NCBI GenBank assembly: GCA_963621975.1
Contig: CAVFGI010000021.1
Span: forward strand, 1 to 32,747
Direction: 5' to 3'
Source: UBA9732 sp963621975
Lineage (GTDB): Bacteria; Spirochaetota; Spirochaetia; Sphaerochaetales; Sphaerochaetaceae
Length of the DNA stretch: 32,747 bases
Positions 14,630 to 22,551 of this stretch are shown here, piece after piece. The position numbers and the translations under genes were made by a program. Below the pieces are notes generated by a model. It made no database searches, was not told the DNA's origin, and was given only the letters and a program-made list of their open reading frames with translations. Numbering within the stretch: position 1 is the stretch's first letter; each line of letters begins with the position of its first letter.

Positions 14630-15658
14630 ATGAAGTATGTTACCTTTGGTGAAATAATGTTGCGCTTAAAGAGCCCAGGAAACGAGCGCTTTTTTCAGAG
14701 TCCAGTTTTAGAAGCTACATTTGGTGGTGGAGAGGCTAACGTTGCGGTATCGCTTTCAATTTTGGGGGAGCATTGCTGTTTTGTTAGTGCTGTTCCTGCT
14801 AACGCCATTGGTGAAGCTGCTTTGGCGGAGCTTAGAAAGCATGGGGTAGATACTTCCTATATCAATGTAAAAAAAGACGGCAGGCTTGGAGTTTATTATT
14901 TGGAGACCGGCGCGGACCAAAGACCAAGCCTTGTTGTTTATGATAGAGCTGAAAGTTGTATTGCAACTTCCAAACCACTGGACTTTAACTTTGCCAAAAT
15001 TATGGAAGGAGCTACTTGGTTCCATATAACCGGAATTACGCCAGCGGTAAGCCAAGATTGTGCAGATTGCGCTTTGCAGGCCGTTAAGGGCGCAAGAGAA
15101 GCGGGAGCGACTGTTTCTATTGACCTGAATTACAGGAAGAAGCTGTGGAAGTACGGCAAGGATGCTGTGGATGTCATGCGCGAGCTTGCTCAGTATGCAA
15201 ATGTAATTATTGCAAATGAAGAGGATATTCAAAAATGTTTGGGTATTCAGGCTCCAGTTGATGTAACAAGTGGAAATATTGATAAGCAGGCATACAAGGT
15301 TTTAACAGATGAAGTTAAGCGACAATTCCCAAATGTTCAGCAGGTGGCGGTGAGCCTTAGAGAATCTCATACTGCAGACTATAATGGTTGGGGCGCAGCA
15401 CTTAATGGAAAGACAGGGTTCTATCTTTCCAGACATTATGAAATTACCGATATCATTGACAGAGTTGGTGGTGGCGATAGTTTTGCAACCGGCATTATTT
15501 ATGGGCTTTCACACTTTGAAGATGAGCAGTACGCTCTGAATTTTGCTGTAGCAGCATCGGCATTAAAGCACACCATTCCAGGAGACTTTAATCTCACAAG
15601 ACTTAGTGAGATTGAAAATCTTGCCAAGGGTGATGGTAGCGGTAGAGTTCAGCGTTAA
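14630..15658 (+). CDS. kdgK: 2-keto-3-deoxygluconate kinase (PfkB family)
   Basis: Phosphorylates 2-keto-3-deoxygluconate to KDPG with ATP. The protein is 342 aa with the ribokinase-fold signatures: FGGGEANVAVSLSILG (about 27-42), a GADQRPSLVVYDRAESC-like substrate loop (about 94-110), SIDLNYRKKLW (about 163), and the C-terminal VGGGDSFATG with catalytic Asp283. The GEANVA form of the first motif and the SIDLNYR segment are typical of KDG kinases rather than fructokinases. The start has AAGGGAGG upstream. It is the first gene behind the IclR-type operator and promoter, and its partner KDPG aldolase follows after 10 nt, which supports the substrate assignment. Confidence 0.92.
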   Translation: MKYVTFGEIMLRLKSPGNERFFQSPVLEATFGGGEANVAVSLSILGEHCCFVSAVPANAIGEAALAELRKHGVDTSYINVKKDGRLGVYYLETGADQRPSLVVYDRAESCIATSKPLDFNFAKIMEGATWFHITGITPAVSQDCADCALQAVKGAREAGATVSIDLNYRKKLWKYGKDAVDVMRELAQYANVIIANEEDIQKCLGIQAPVDVTSGNIDKQAYKVLTDEVKRQFPNVQQVAVSLRESHTADYNGWGAALNGKTGFYLSRHYEITDIIDRVGGGDSFATGIIYGLSHFEDEQYALNFAVAASALKHTIPGDFNLTRLSEIENLAKGDGSGRVQR

Positions 15659-15668
15659 GGAAGAAAAA

Positions 15669-16613
15669 ATGCAAGATATCTTAAAGACTATTGGAAATAT
15701 TGGGATTGTCCCAGTTGTTGTGATTAAGAATGCTAATAAGGCTGAAGGGCTTGCAAAGGCGCTTGTTGAAGGTGGTGTACCGTGTGCAGAGGTGACCTTT
15801 AGGACCGGTGCGGCGCAGGAGGCCATTGAGAAGATGGCAAAAGCGTATCCAGAGTTGATTTTGGGCGCAGGAACCATTTTGACGGTAGAACAGGCACAGA
15901 GGGCTGTTGACGCAGGGGCAAAATTTTTGGTCTCCCCTGGTTATGACCAAGTCTTGGTTGATTGGACACGCTCTCACAACGTTCCATACGTGCCAGGCGT
16001 TTGCACTGCAAGTGAGGTTCAGGTTGCTGTTGCAAATGGCTTTGAGGTCTTAAAGTTCTTCCCCGCCGAGGCAGCTGGTGGTGTTCCAATGATTAAGAAT
16101 CTCTGTGGGCCATTTCCACAGGTCAAGTTTATGACTACAGGTGGGATTTCCACAGATAACATCCAGCCATATGCTACATGTGCGAACGTACTTGCGGTAG
16201 GTGGTTCATGGATGGTCAAAAGTGACCTCATTGAAGCTGAAAATTGGGAAGCTATCAAAACTAAATGTCACGAGGCCATTAGCGCGCTTCACGGTTTTGC
16301 CTTCAAAGGCCTTGTAAGAGCATGTAGCGCAAAACAGGCAAGTGCCATTCATGATGCATTGGCTCCTTTTGGTCTTGGCCTTTCTGCTTCACTTTCCAAC
16401 TCACTTTCCTCTAAATCCGATATCTTTACAACCTCTGAAGGCGAGAAAGATAAACTTATTATTTCTACATACAATCTAGACAGAGCCGCCTCTTATTTGG
16501 AATACTATGGTTATAAATGCATTAAGTGCAACAATGTCCTAAATTCAGACATGTGCTACAATTTACAGCCAAATGTTGAAGATTATGGCATTGTTTTAAT
16601 GCAAACAAAATAA
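15669..16613 (+). CDS. eda: KDPG/KHG aldolase with C-terminal VOC-like extension
   Basis: Cleaves KDPG to pyruvate and glyceraldehyde 3-phosphate by a Schiff-base mechanism. The core (about 1-210) shows GIVPVVVIKN, Glu41 in EVTFRT, GAGTIL, FLVSPG, VPGVCTASE, the Schiff-base Lys129 in VLKFFPAE, and MTTGGIS. The start at 15669 is chosen because it begins exactly at the family's N terminus, although the ribosome site (AAGGAAG) is modest. About 100 extra residues follow the barrel. Their STYNLDRAASYLEYYGYKC and GIVLMQTK pieces resemble the VOC (glyoxalase-like) tail of some Firmicutes KDPG aldolases, but metal ligands are not evident, so the tail may be structural or regulatory. It sits between kdgK and the IclR gene. 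Confidence 0.92.
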   Translation: MQDILKTIGNIGIVPVVVIKNANKAEGLAKALVEGGVPCAEVTFRTGAAQEAIEKMAKAYPELILGAGTILTVEQAQRAVDAGAKFLVSPGYDQVLVDWTRSHNVPYVPGVCTASEVQVAVANGFEVLKFFPAEAAGGVPMIKNLCGPFPQVKFMTTGGISTDNIQPYATCANVLAVGGSWMVKSDLIEAENWEAIKTKCHEAISALHGFAFKGLVRACSAKQASAIHDALAPFGLGLSASLSNSLSSKSDIFTTSEGEKDKLIISTYNLDRAASYLEYYGYKCIKCNNVLNSDMCYNLQPNVEDYGIVLMQTK

Positions 16614-16623
16614 GAGGTACTTC

Positions 16624-17376
16624 ATGGAACTTGGAACTGTCTCAAGAGCATTGGCAATTTTGGAGAGTTTGTCAAAGGTTAGGGATGCAAATCTTGAGAC
16701 CATAGCACAACAGGCAGGCCTTCCAAAAACAACAACTCTTAGGCTGCTTACAACGCTTACTGAAAATAAATATGTTGTAAAGGACAGCAATGACAGATAC
16801 TACCTTTCCATGAAAATGTTCGCTGTAGGTTCTCGTGCTTTGTCTCATATTGATTTGATTGATATTTCAAGACCAATAGCACGAGAGCTTAGCAAAGCAA
16901 CTGGAGAAACCGTACATATGGGCATCTTGGAAGAAAAGAGAGCCCTTTATGTTTTGAAGAACGAAAGCCATTATAATATTCGAATGTATTCAAGAATTGG
17001 AAGAAGTTGTCCATTACATAGCTCTGCAATGGGCAAGTGCTTGATGATAGACAAAGATTCTTCCTTCATAGATGACTATGCCGCTAGTGGAGAGTTAGTA
17101 AGTTATACTCCCAAGACCATTTCCACTAAAAAAGCTCTTGCCAAGGAACTTGAAAAAGTTAGGCAACAAGGATATGCCGTTGATGATGAAGAGAACGAAT
17201 CTCAGATTGTTTGCGTAGCAGCTCCCATCATTGATTATGAAGGCAAAGTAGTTGCTGCTATGAGCGTTTCAACTCCAACATTTAGATTAGATGATGCTAA
17301 ACTAAAGAAAAATATTGGCCTAGTTGTAGAATATTGTCAAAAAATTTCAACCATTCTTGGCAAACTAGGCCATTGA
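16624..17376 (+). CDS. IclR-family transcriptional regulator (KdgR-like)
   Basis: DNA-binding regulator of 250 aa. An N-terminal winged helix-turn-helix (about 5-65) contains NLETIAQQAGLPKTTTLRLL as recognition region. The C-terminal effector domain starts near 80 and carries the typical SRIGRSCPLHSSAMGKCLM segment. It is the third gene of the kdgK-KDPG aldolase operon, 10 nt after the aldolase, with an AAGAGG site. The operon has a perfect IclR-type palindrome at its promoter, so autoregulated control in response to 2-keto-3-deoxygluconate or KDPG is the simplest reading; the ligand is inference. It ends only 5 nt from the end of the convergent transporter operon. Confidence 0.92.
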   Translation: MELGTVSRALAILESLSKVRDANLETIAQQAGLPKTTTLRLLTTLTENKYVVKDSNDRYYLSMKMFAVGSRALSHIDLIDISRPIARELSKATGETVHMGILEEKRALYVLKNESHYNIRMYSRIGRSCPLHSSAMGKCLMIDKDSSFIDDYAASGELVSYTPKTISTKKALAKELEKVRQQGYAVDDEENESQIVCVAAPIIDYEGKVVAAMSVSTPTFRLDDAKLKKNIGLVVEYCQKISTILGKLGH

Positions 17377-17381
17377 TTCAT

Positions 17382-18173
17382 TTATTTGGAAATATCTCCA
17401 CCAAAATATTTTATAGATAATGCACTAATTGTTCCGTCATCTAAGAGTTCTTGAACCGCTTTGTTTACGGCATCTCTTAGAGTGGCTGCGTCATCCCCTT
17501 TGCGCATTGGAATAGCAACGCTAGTGCGTTCGCTGTCTAGGCAAGCAATTTTGATTGCAGCATTTGGATGAACCTTTTTATAATCATAATAGCTGACCTC
17601 TGCGTTTAGAGTGGCATCAATTCTTCCTGCTAACAGTAGTTCAATTGTTTGGGCTAGATCATCTACTGGAGTTACGGTTGCTCCGTATTTTTCGGCTATT
17701 TCTGCATAGGTAGATGAAATTGTGTTTGCAGTTTTCTTGCCATTTAGGTCCTCCATAGTGGAGATTGAATTGTTGTCTTCTTTGACTATAACTGCTGTGT
17801 TGTTGTAAGCGTAAGGTACAGAAAAATCGTATTTCTGTTGTCTTTCTGGTGTGATATCAACACCATTGATCATTAGATCGTATCGGCCAGATTCTAGACC
17901 GGCAAGGAGTCCGTCCCATTCACCTTCAATGAAGTTGGCTTTGACTCCAAGTTTTTCTGCGATAGCCTGGCCAATTTCCACGTCATAACCAACAAGAGTT
18001 CCGTTGGCATCATGGTAAGTCCAAGGGGCCCAGGTTCCTTCCATGGCAATGGTGATTTCACCTTTTGCCTTGATTCTCTGAAGCAGATCCCCGCTTTGGG
18101 TTTCCTGTGTTCCGCCTGCGAATAGCGAATTTGCTAGGGCAATTGCAAGCAATACAAATGTAAGCTTCTTCAT
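17382..18173 (-). CDS. Polar amino-acid ABC transporter, substrate-binding protein
   Basis: Periplasmic binding protein of 263 aa (SBP_bac_3 family). A signal peptide is visible (MKKLTFVLLAIALANSLFA, cleaved before GG), and no lipobox Cys is present. The mature part begins IKAKGEITIAMEGTWAPWTYHD and has VGYDVEIGQAIAEKLGVK, the standard opening of the family. Downstream pieces include DLMINGVDITPERQQKYDFS, a hinge, and FGGDISK at the end. GGAG precedes the start. It is last in the operon permease-ATPase-binding protein. Substrate is not decided by sequence; cystine, glutamine or arginine-type amino acids are all possible, with cystine-type a reasonable guess. Confidence 0.92.
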   Translation of the reverse strand: MKKLTFVLLAIALANSLFAGGTQETQSGDLLQRIKAKGEITIAMEGTWAPWTYHDANGTLVGYDVEIGQAIAEKLGVKANFIEGEWDGLLAGLESGRYDLMINGVDITPERQQKYDFSVPYAYNNTAVIVKEDNNSISTMEDLNGKKTANTISSTYAEIAEKYGATVTPVDDLAQTIELLLAGRIDATLNAEVSYYDYKKVHPNAAIKIACLDSERTSVAIPMRKGDDAATLRDAVNKAVQELLDDGTISALSIKYFGGDISK

Positions 18174-18197
18174 ATTTTACTCCTTTCCCAAATAATC

Positions 18198-18944
18198 TTA
18201 GGTATTGGGATATTGAATGCGAGAGAGAAATTCTTGGGTGCGTTGCTCTTTGGGGGCTGTGAAGAACGTGCCGGATGGGCCTTCTTCTACCACAACGCCG
18301 TTTTCCATGAAGATGCACCTTGTGGCTACTTGGCGTGCAAAGGCCATCTCGTGGGTCACAATTAGCATTGTCATTCCTTCTTGGGCTAGCGTGCGCATGA
18401 CGGAGAGAACTTCTCCAGTTAGCTCTGGGTCTAGTGCGCTTGTTGGCTCGTCAAAGAAGATTACTTCTGGTTTTGTGGCTATGGCACGGGCAATTGCTAC
18501 ACGCTGTTGCTGGCCTCCTGATAGCTGGCTTGGGTAGCTATTGGCCCAATCAAGCATGCCAACTTTTGTGAGAGTTTGGATAGCTATTTGGTGTGCCTGT
18601 TCCTTTTTCATTTTGCGTGCTGTGACAAGGCCTTCCATGACGTTTTCTATTGCGGTCATGTTTGCAAAAAGGTTGAAGCTTTGAAACACAAAGCCAGTTT
18701 TCATCCGAAAAGAGCGAACTTCTTTTTTTGTGGCCTTTGCGGCGCTATACGTGTGGCCATTGAAGGTGATTGTGCCGTTTTCTGCACGTTCCAAGAAGGC
18801 TATACATCTAAGAAGTGTGGTCTTTCCCGAGCCACTTGGGCCAAGAATTGCAACGACATCTCCTTTTGAGACCTCTAAACCAATTCCTTTGAGAACTTCC
18901 AGGGAGCCAAAACTTTTGCAAATATTTTCAACTTTCAAAATCAT
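18198..18944 (-). CDS. Polar amino-acid ABC transporter, ATP-binding protein
   Basis: Cytoplasmic ATPase of 248 aa powering the importer. All motifs are intact: Walker A GPSGSGKTT (about 33-41), Q-loop in FVFQSFNLF, signature LSGGQQQR, Walker B VIFFDEPTSALDPE, and the switch His in LIVTHEMAFA. The length and the Q-loop context (FNLFANMTAIENVMEG) match the GlnQ/ArtP/TcyC group. The start at 18944 has a GGAG site 8 nt upstream. The spacing is 9 nt from the permease gene and 24 nt to the binding-protein gene, so the three are one operon. Confidence 0.95.
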   Translation of the reverse strand: MILKVENICKSFGSLEVLKGIGLEVSKGDVVAILGPSGSGKTTLLRCIAFLERAENGTITFNGHTYSAAKATKKEVRSFRMKTGFVFQSFNLFANMTAIENVMEGLVTARKMKKEQAHQIAIQTLTKVGMLDWANSYPSQLSGGQQQRVAIARAIATKPEVIFFDEPTSALDPELTGEVLSVMRTLAQEGMTMLIVTHEMAFARQVATRCIFMENGVVVEEGPSGTFFTAPKEQRTQEFLSRIQYPNT

Positions 18945-18953
18945 GTTTAGCTC

Positions 18954-19628
18954 CTATATCCTTTGTACGCCTTTAGCATTAAGGTGTTTTTCTCCCCATG
19001 CTTGAACCTTGGTGAGAACTGTGCACATGAGTAAATAAACAAGACCTACCTCAATATACAGGGCTAGAGGCTCATAGGTACGTGCAACAATGCGTTTGGT
19101 TTGCATAAACATCTCTGTTACAGTGATGTTTGCAGCTAGGCTTGTGTCCTTAAGCATGCTTATGAGCGAGTTGAAAAGAGTAGGGAATGCAGTTCTTAGC
19201 GCTTGAGGTAAGACTATGCGTCTGATGGCCTGTAACCAGCTTAACCCCACACATTCTCCGGCTTCAAGCTGTCCACGGGGAACCGATTCTATTGCAGCCC
19301 TTATTGTTTCTGCAGAATAAGCACCTTCATTTATTGAGAAAACAATAACGGCCGCTGGAAATGGATCTATTAAAATTCCAAGACTTTGCAGTCCAAAGAA
19401 AATTATAAAGAGTTGTACTAAAAGTGGAGTTCCTCTGACTATCCAAATGTAGAGCCTTGCTATGGTTTTTAACACGGGAACCTTTGCTACCTGAATAAGA
19501 GCTGTAACAGTGGCTATAATCAAGGCTAAAGAAAATGAAATTAGAGTCAGTGGAATAGTATATAGAAGTCCTGGTCTTAATATTTCCCAGAACGAATCAA
19601 GCATGAGTTGTAAAACTGAACTTTCCAT
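18954..19628 (-). CDS. Polar amino-acid ABC transporter, permease
   Basis: Inner-membrane permease of 224 aa of the His/Glu/Gln/Arg type. Hydrophobic helices are apparent from about 20 to 210. WIVRGTPLLVQLFIIFFGL (about 73-91) is the family hallmark, and the EAA loop reads EAGECVGLSWLQAIRRIVLPQA (about 141-162), which contacts the ATPase. The start at 19628 lacks a ribosome site; Met10 (19601) is an alternative. It is the first gene of the operon, so the promoter should lie in the 41 nt before it or further upstream, and I could not recognise one. A single permease gene implies a homodimeric channel. Confidence 0.93.
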   Translation of the reverse strand: MESSVLQLMLDSFWEILRPGLLYTIPLTLISFSLALIIATVTALIQVAKVPVLKTIARLYIWIVRGTPLLVQLFIIFFGLQSLGILIDPFPAAVIVFSINEGAYSAETIRAAIESVPRGQLEAGECVGLSWLQAIRRIVLPQALRTAFPTLFNSLISMLKDTSLAANITVTEMFMQTKRIVARTYEPLALYIEVGLVYLLMCTVLTKVQAWGEKHLNAKGVQRI

Positions 19629-19669
19629 TGATTAATAGTTGAGCATAAAGCTCTCTTTGGTCTTAAGCC

Positions 19670-20017
19670 TTACAGGTCAAGGTCCGATACATCACCAATA
19701 TCACCAAGATCAACATCTCCAAGAGAATCTCCACCAATAGCAGAGAACTGCTCTGCAGCCTCAAAGTCATCAATGCTGAGCTCAAGGTTGTCAAGACCAA
19801 CGTCATTGAGTGTTTCAAGAGATGCTTCAATGCTCTTGTTAATGCGTTCTGTATCTTCTTTGTAGTTGTCTACATAAGACTGGAGCTCTTCATTATGGCT
19901 GGTTATGAGCTTAATGTTTCTTTTTAAGTCTTCCTTATCAGCTCTTAGTTTGTAAATGTAAGCTACTGCCTTTTTAACTCTTTCTTCAAGAAGAAGCATG
20001 TTCTCATAAACTGTCAT
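19670..20017 (-). CDS. ZapB-like coiled-coil protein with acidic tail
   Basis: Small cytoplasmic protein of 115 aa. Residues about 5-80 form a continuous predicted coiled coil (ERVKKAVAYIYKLRADKEDL and following heptads). The last 35 residues are Asp/Gly/Leu-rich (GDVDLGDIGDVSDLDL), an acidic tail. Length and coiled-coil character recall cell-division protein ZapB, but ZapB is low-complexity and easily mimicked, so the role is tentative. A strong GGAGG site precedes the start. It lies directly after the rplT terminator, so it is expressed by read-through or from an unseen promoter. Confidence 0.6.
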   Translation of the reverse strand: MTVYENMLLLEERVKKAVAYIYKLRADKEDLKRNIKLITSHNEELQSYVDNYKEDTERINKSIEASLETLNDVGLDNLELSIDDFEAAEQFSAIGGDSLGDVDLGDIGDVSDLDL

Positions 20018-20050
20018 AATTCATTCCTCCGTTGTTCAAAAATCTCTATA

Positions 20051-20088
20051 AAAACAAAAATCAAAAGCCTGCAGATTAGTGCAGGCTT
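20051..20088 (-). terminator. Rho-independent terminator of the infC-rpmI-rplT operon
   Basis: On the minus strand AAGCCTGCA and TGCAGGCTT form a perfect 9-bp stem with a 6-nt loop (arms at 20065-20073 and 20080-20088). A T-rich run (TTTTGATTTTTGTTTT) follows. It begins 7 nt after the rplT stop. Confidence 0.93.
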
Positions 20089-20095
20089 AAATTGT

Positions 20096-20455
20096 TCAGA
20101 CGTTGAGGGCTTTCTTTGCCTCAGCAACCAATGCGCTAAAGGTTGCCTTGTCTTCAATAGCCATGTTAGAAAGAACCTTTCTGTTGATGTCAATGTTTGC
20201 CATCTTCAGTGCGTGCATGAACTGGGAGTAGGTAAGACCTTCAGCTCTAACTGCAGCAGAGATTCTAGCGATCCAAAGCTTTCTAAAATCTCTCTTTTTC
20301 TCTTTTCTGCCACGGTAAGCATACTGTCCAGCTTTTGCGACTGCGTCCTTTGCAATACGGTTATTGGTGCTTCTGCGACCATAGTAACCCTTTGCAAGGT
20401 TCATAATCTTCTTTCGTCTGTCTTTGTGTTTGGTTCCGTCAACTGCTCTTGGCAT
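20096..20455 (-). CDS. rplT: 50S ribosomal protein L20
   Basis: Large-subunit protein that binds 23S rRNA early in assembly and often represses its own operon. At 119 aa it has the usual length. The N terminus (PRAVDGTKHKDRRKKIMNLA) and RKEKKRDFRKLWIARI are diagnostic. It has an AAGGAGG site. It is the last gene of infC-rpmI-rplT, the conserved bacterial order, and is followed by a strong terminator. Confidence 0.98.
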   Translation of the reverse strand: MPRAVDGTKHKDRRKKIMNLAKGYYGRRSTNNRIAKDAVAKAGQYAYRGRKEKKRDFRKLWIARISAAVRAEGLTYSQFMHALKMANIDINRKVLSNMAIEDKATFSALVAEAKKALNV

Positions 20456-20472
20456 AATTCACACCCTCCTTA

Positions 20473-20670
20473 TTAAGCGTAAGGAAGCATTTTTCTTACG
20501 TTCTTTGCTTCCACTTCAGAGAGAACTCCAGCTGCACGAAGATTTCTCTTACGCTTTGTGGATTTCTTGGTGAGAATATGGCGAAGACCCTGCTTCTTGA
20601 ACATGACCTTGCCAGTTCCGGTGACCTTGTACCGCTTTGCTGCGGACTTTCTTGTTTTCATCTTAGGCAT
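20473..20670 (-). CDS. rpmI: 50S ribosomal protein L35
   Basis: Small, very basic ribosomal protein of 65 aa, full length for the family. PKMKTRKSAAKRYKVTGTGK at the start and RHILTKKSTKRKRNLR in the middle are diagnostic. An AAGGGG ribosome site precedes the ATG. It lies 17 nt upstream of rplT and 80 nt downstream of infC, and the latter gap holds hairpin-forming sequence. Confidence 0.98.
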   Translation of the reverse strand: MPKMKTRKSAAKRYKVTGTGKVMFKKQGLRHILTKKSTKRKRNLRAAGVLSEVEAKNVRKMLPYA

Positions 20671-20692
20671 TTTTGTACCCCTTATAAGCGCC

Positions 20693-20715
20693 GTTGGGGA
20701 ACAAGAACCCCCAAC
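20693..20715 (-). promoter_or_regulatory. Hairpin in the infC-rpmI spacer (possible L20-type control element)
   Basis: On the minus strand GTTGGGG and CCCCAAC form a 7-bp stem around a 9-nt loop, just before the rpmI ribosome site. A second small stem (CTCC/GGAG) and a self-complementary AACAGCTGTT lie between it and infC. In several bacteria L20 represses rpmI-rplT through structured leader RNA in this place. Function here is inferred from position only, and no T-run follows the stem. Confidence 0.4.
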
Positions 20716-20750
20716 AACAGCTGTTTAAACCTCCATACGGAGATTGTTAA

Positions 20751-21290
20751 CTAATTTTTCTTCGCTCCTTGTTTGGCTGGGCTAAGAAGCATTGACATGT
20801 TTCTGCCTTCCATTGTTGGCTGCGAATCTACGTTGTATAGTACTTCTTTTTCAGTAAGCATTTCAAGTATTCTGTCCAGTACTTCTTTCCCAAGTTCTGT
20901 GTGAGCAAGCTCTCTACCTCTGAATCTGATAGTAACTTTGCACTTGTCGCCTTCCGCAAGGAATTCGCCAATTGCTTTGGATTTAACCTCAAGATCATGC
21001 TTATCAATCTTAGGTTGCATCCTAATTTCTCTCATTTTAATGATTGTTTGATTCTTTTTGGCTTCTTTGAGCTTCTTTTGTTGTTCATATCTGAACTTAC
21101 CGTAGTCTATTATTTTGCATACAGGTGGCTCTGCATTTGGAGAAATTTCCACTAAATCCAAACCTGCTTCTTCTGCCAATTCTAATGCATCAAAGAAGTT
21201 CATAACGCCTTTTTTCTGATTCTCTTCATCAATCAGGAATACTTCTTTTGCACGTATTTGCCTGTTGATCCTAAGTTCTTTTGTAGCCAA
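20751..21290 (-). CDS. infC: Translation initiation factor IF-3
   Basis: Initiation factor of 179 aa that keeps 30S subunits free and checks start codons. The N domain has RINRQIRAKEVFLID and the segment GLDLVEISPNAEPPVCKIIDYGKFRYE, a family hallmark. The C domain has MQPKIDKHDLEVK and the KVTIRFRGRELAH segment. The start codon is TTG at 21290 with GAGGGA about 7 nt upstream. Rare start codons are the rule in infC (AUU in E. coli) because IF-3 discriminates against them and so controls its own level. It opens the infC-rpmI-rplT operon. Confidence 0.97.
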   Translation of the reverse strand: MATKELRINRQIRAKEVFLIDEENQKKGVMNFFDALELAEEAGLDLVEISPNAEPPVCKIIDYGKFRYEQQKKLKEAKKNQTIIKMREIRMQPKIDKHDLEVKSKAIGEFLAEGDKCKVTIRFRGRELAHTELGKEVLDRILEMLTEKEVLYNVDSQPTMEGRNMSMLLSPAKQGAKKN

Positions 21291-21365
21291 GCTTCCCTCT
21301 CTCTTAGTTGATCTAAATTAATTGTCTAGTTGAAAAGAAATATATCACGAATAAAACAAAGAAAC

Positions 21366-21399
21366 AATAAAAAAGGGCGTTTGTTTTAAGAAACGCCCT
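21366..21399 (-). terminator. Rho-independent terminator of fba
   Basis: On the minus strand AGGGCGTTT and AAACGCCCT make a perfect 9-bp stem (arms at 21374-21382 and 21391-21399) with an 8-nt loop, followed by TTTTTTATTG. It lies 33 nt after the fba stop and separates it from infC. Confidence 0.95.
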
Positions 21400-21431
21400 G
21401 TAAATATTGGTAAGGATATTTGTATGAGCAA

Positions 21432-22424
21432 TCAAGCCTTGCCTGCTGAGCCAAGAACATCGCGGTTTTTGTGTGCATACATCTCCTTGAGAGCTGTACG
21501 TGCAGGGCCAAGATACTTTCTTGGGTCAAAAATCTCTGGGTGTTCATCAAAGACACGTCTGATTGTTCCTGTCATTGCAAGACGGCCATCGCTATCTATG
21601 TTAATCTTACAAACGGCGCTCTTTGCTGCCTGTCTGAGCTGGTCCTCAGGGATTCCTACGCTATCCTTGAGTTTTCCGCCGTGCTCGTTAATCATCTTGA
21701 CATATTCCTGTGGTACGGATGAAGAGCCGTGAAGAACAATTGGGAAGCCTGGAAGCTTCTGCTCAATCTCTGCGAGAATGTCAAAGCGAAGTGGAGGTGG
21801 AATGAGAACTCCATCTGCATTGCGTGTGCACTGTTCTGGTGTGAACTTGTTTGCACCGTGGCTGGTTCCAATTGAAATTGCAAGTGAATCTACGCCCGTC
21901 TTGGAAACAAAATCAATTACTTCAGATGGCTGTGTGTAGTGTGACTGTGCAGCAGAAACTTCGTCTTCAATACCTGCAAGTACTCCAAGTTCGCCTTCTA
22001 CTGTGACATCAAACTGATGTGCATATTCGACAACTTTCTTGGTAAGTGCAACGTTTTCTTCATATGGGAGGCTTGAGCCGTCAATCATGACAGAAGAAAA
22101 TCCGTTGTCAATGCAGTCTTTACATGTTTCAAAGCTGTCGCCATGGTCCAAATGAAGTACAATTGGAATGTCATAGCCTAGTTCGTGTGCATACTCTGTT
22201 GCACCTCTGGCCATGTTTCTCAGAAGGTTGATGTTGGCATAGTCTCTTGCACCTTTAGAAACCTGAAGGATGACTGGTGACTTTGTCTCAACACAAGCCA
22301 TGATGATGGCCTGAAGCTGTTCCATGTTGTTAAAATTGTAAGCAGGAATGGCGTAGCCGCCCTTAACTGCCTTGGCAAACATTTCGCGGGTGTTTACTAA
22401 GCCCAAATCTTTGTAAGAAGTCAT
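21432..22424 (-). CDS. fba: Class II fructose-bisphosphate aldolase
   Basis: Zinc-dependent glycolytic aldolase of 330 aa that cleaves fructose 1,6-bisphosphate to DHAP and glyceraldehyde 3-phosphate. Zn ligands are visible in VLHLDHGD (about 89-96), with GELG (Glu) near 144 and a His in ISIGTSHGANKF near 197-208. VLHGSSSVP (about 248) matches the phosphate-binding loop. The start has a TAGGAG site. A TTGACG-18-TATTAT promoter lies upstream and a strong terminator downstream, so it is monocistronic. Together with the PFK at the left end it provides two consecutive glycolytic steps. Confidence 0.97.
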   Translation of the reverse strand: MTSYKDLGLVNTREMFAKAVKGGYAIPAYNFNNMEQLQAIIMACVETKSPVILQVSKGARDYANINLLRNMARGATEYAHELGYDIPIVLHLDHGDSFETCKDCIDNGFSSVMIDGSSLPYEENVALTKKVVEYAHQFDVTVEGELGVLAGIEDEVSAAQSHYTQPSEVIDFVSKTGVDSLAISIGTSHGANKFTPEQCTRNADGVLIPPPLRFDILAEIEQKLPGFPIVLHGSSSVPQEYVKMINEHGGKLKDSVGIPEDQLRQAAKSAVCKINIDSDGRLAMTGTIRRVFDEHPEIFDPRKYLGPARTALKEMYAHKNRDVLGSAGKA

Positions 22425-22446
22425 TTAAGTTATCTCCTATGCTCCA

Positions 22447-22476
22447 ATAATACTAACTAATATATTTGAGCGTCAA
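22447..22476 (-). promoter_or_regulatory. Sigma-70 promoter of fba
   Basis: On the minus strand TTGACG (22471-22476) and TATTAT (22447-22452) are 18 bp apart, about 25 nt upstream of the fba start. A second TTGACT lies 16 bp further upstream as part of a 10-bp direct repeat. Confidence 0.7.
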
Positions 22477-22497
22477 GAAAACGTTAAGTCAAGAAAA
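22472..22497. repeat. 10-bp direct repeat in the fba upstream region
   Basis: GTCAAGAAAA occurs at 22472-22481 and again at 22488-22497, 16 bp apart start to start. The first copy overlaps the fba -35 box on the other strand. It could be a regulator site or a duplicated -35 region. Confidence 0.55.
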
Positions 22498-22551
22498 GGA
22501 GTCTTTCTTTTGGCGCTTGACTGCTAATTAGAAGCTGATTAAAGTTTTTGT

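Noticed and set aside
15563..16258. Minus-strand open frames across the KDPG aldolase gene
   Set aside because: They are overlapped by an unmistakable aldolase on the plus strand and have no coding features of their own.
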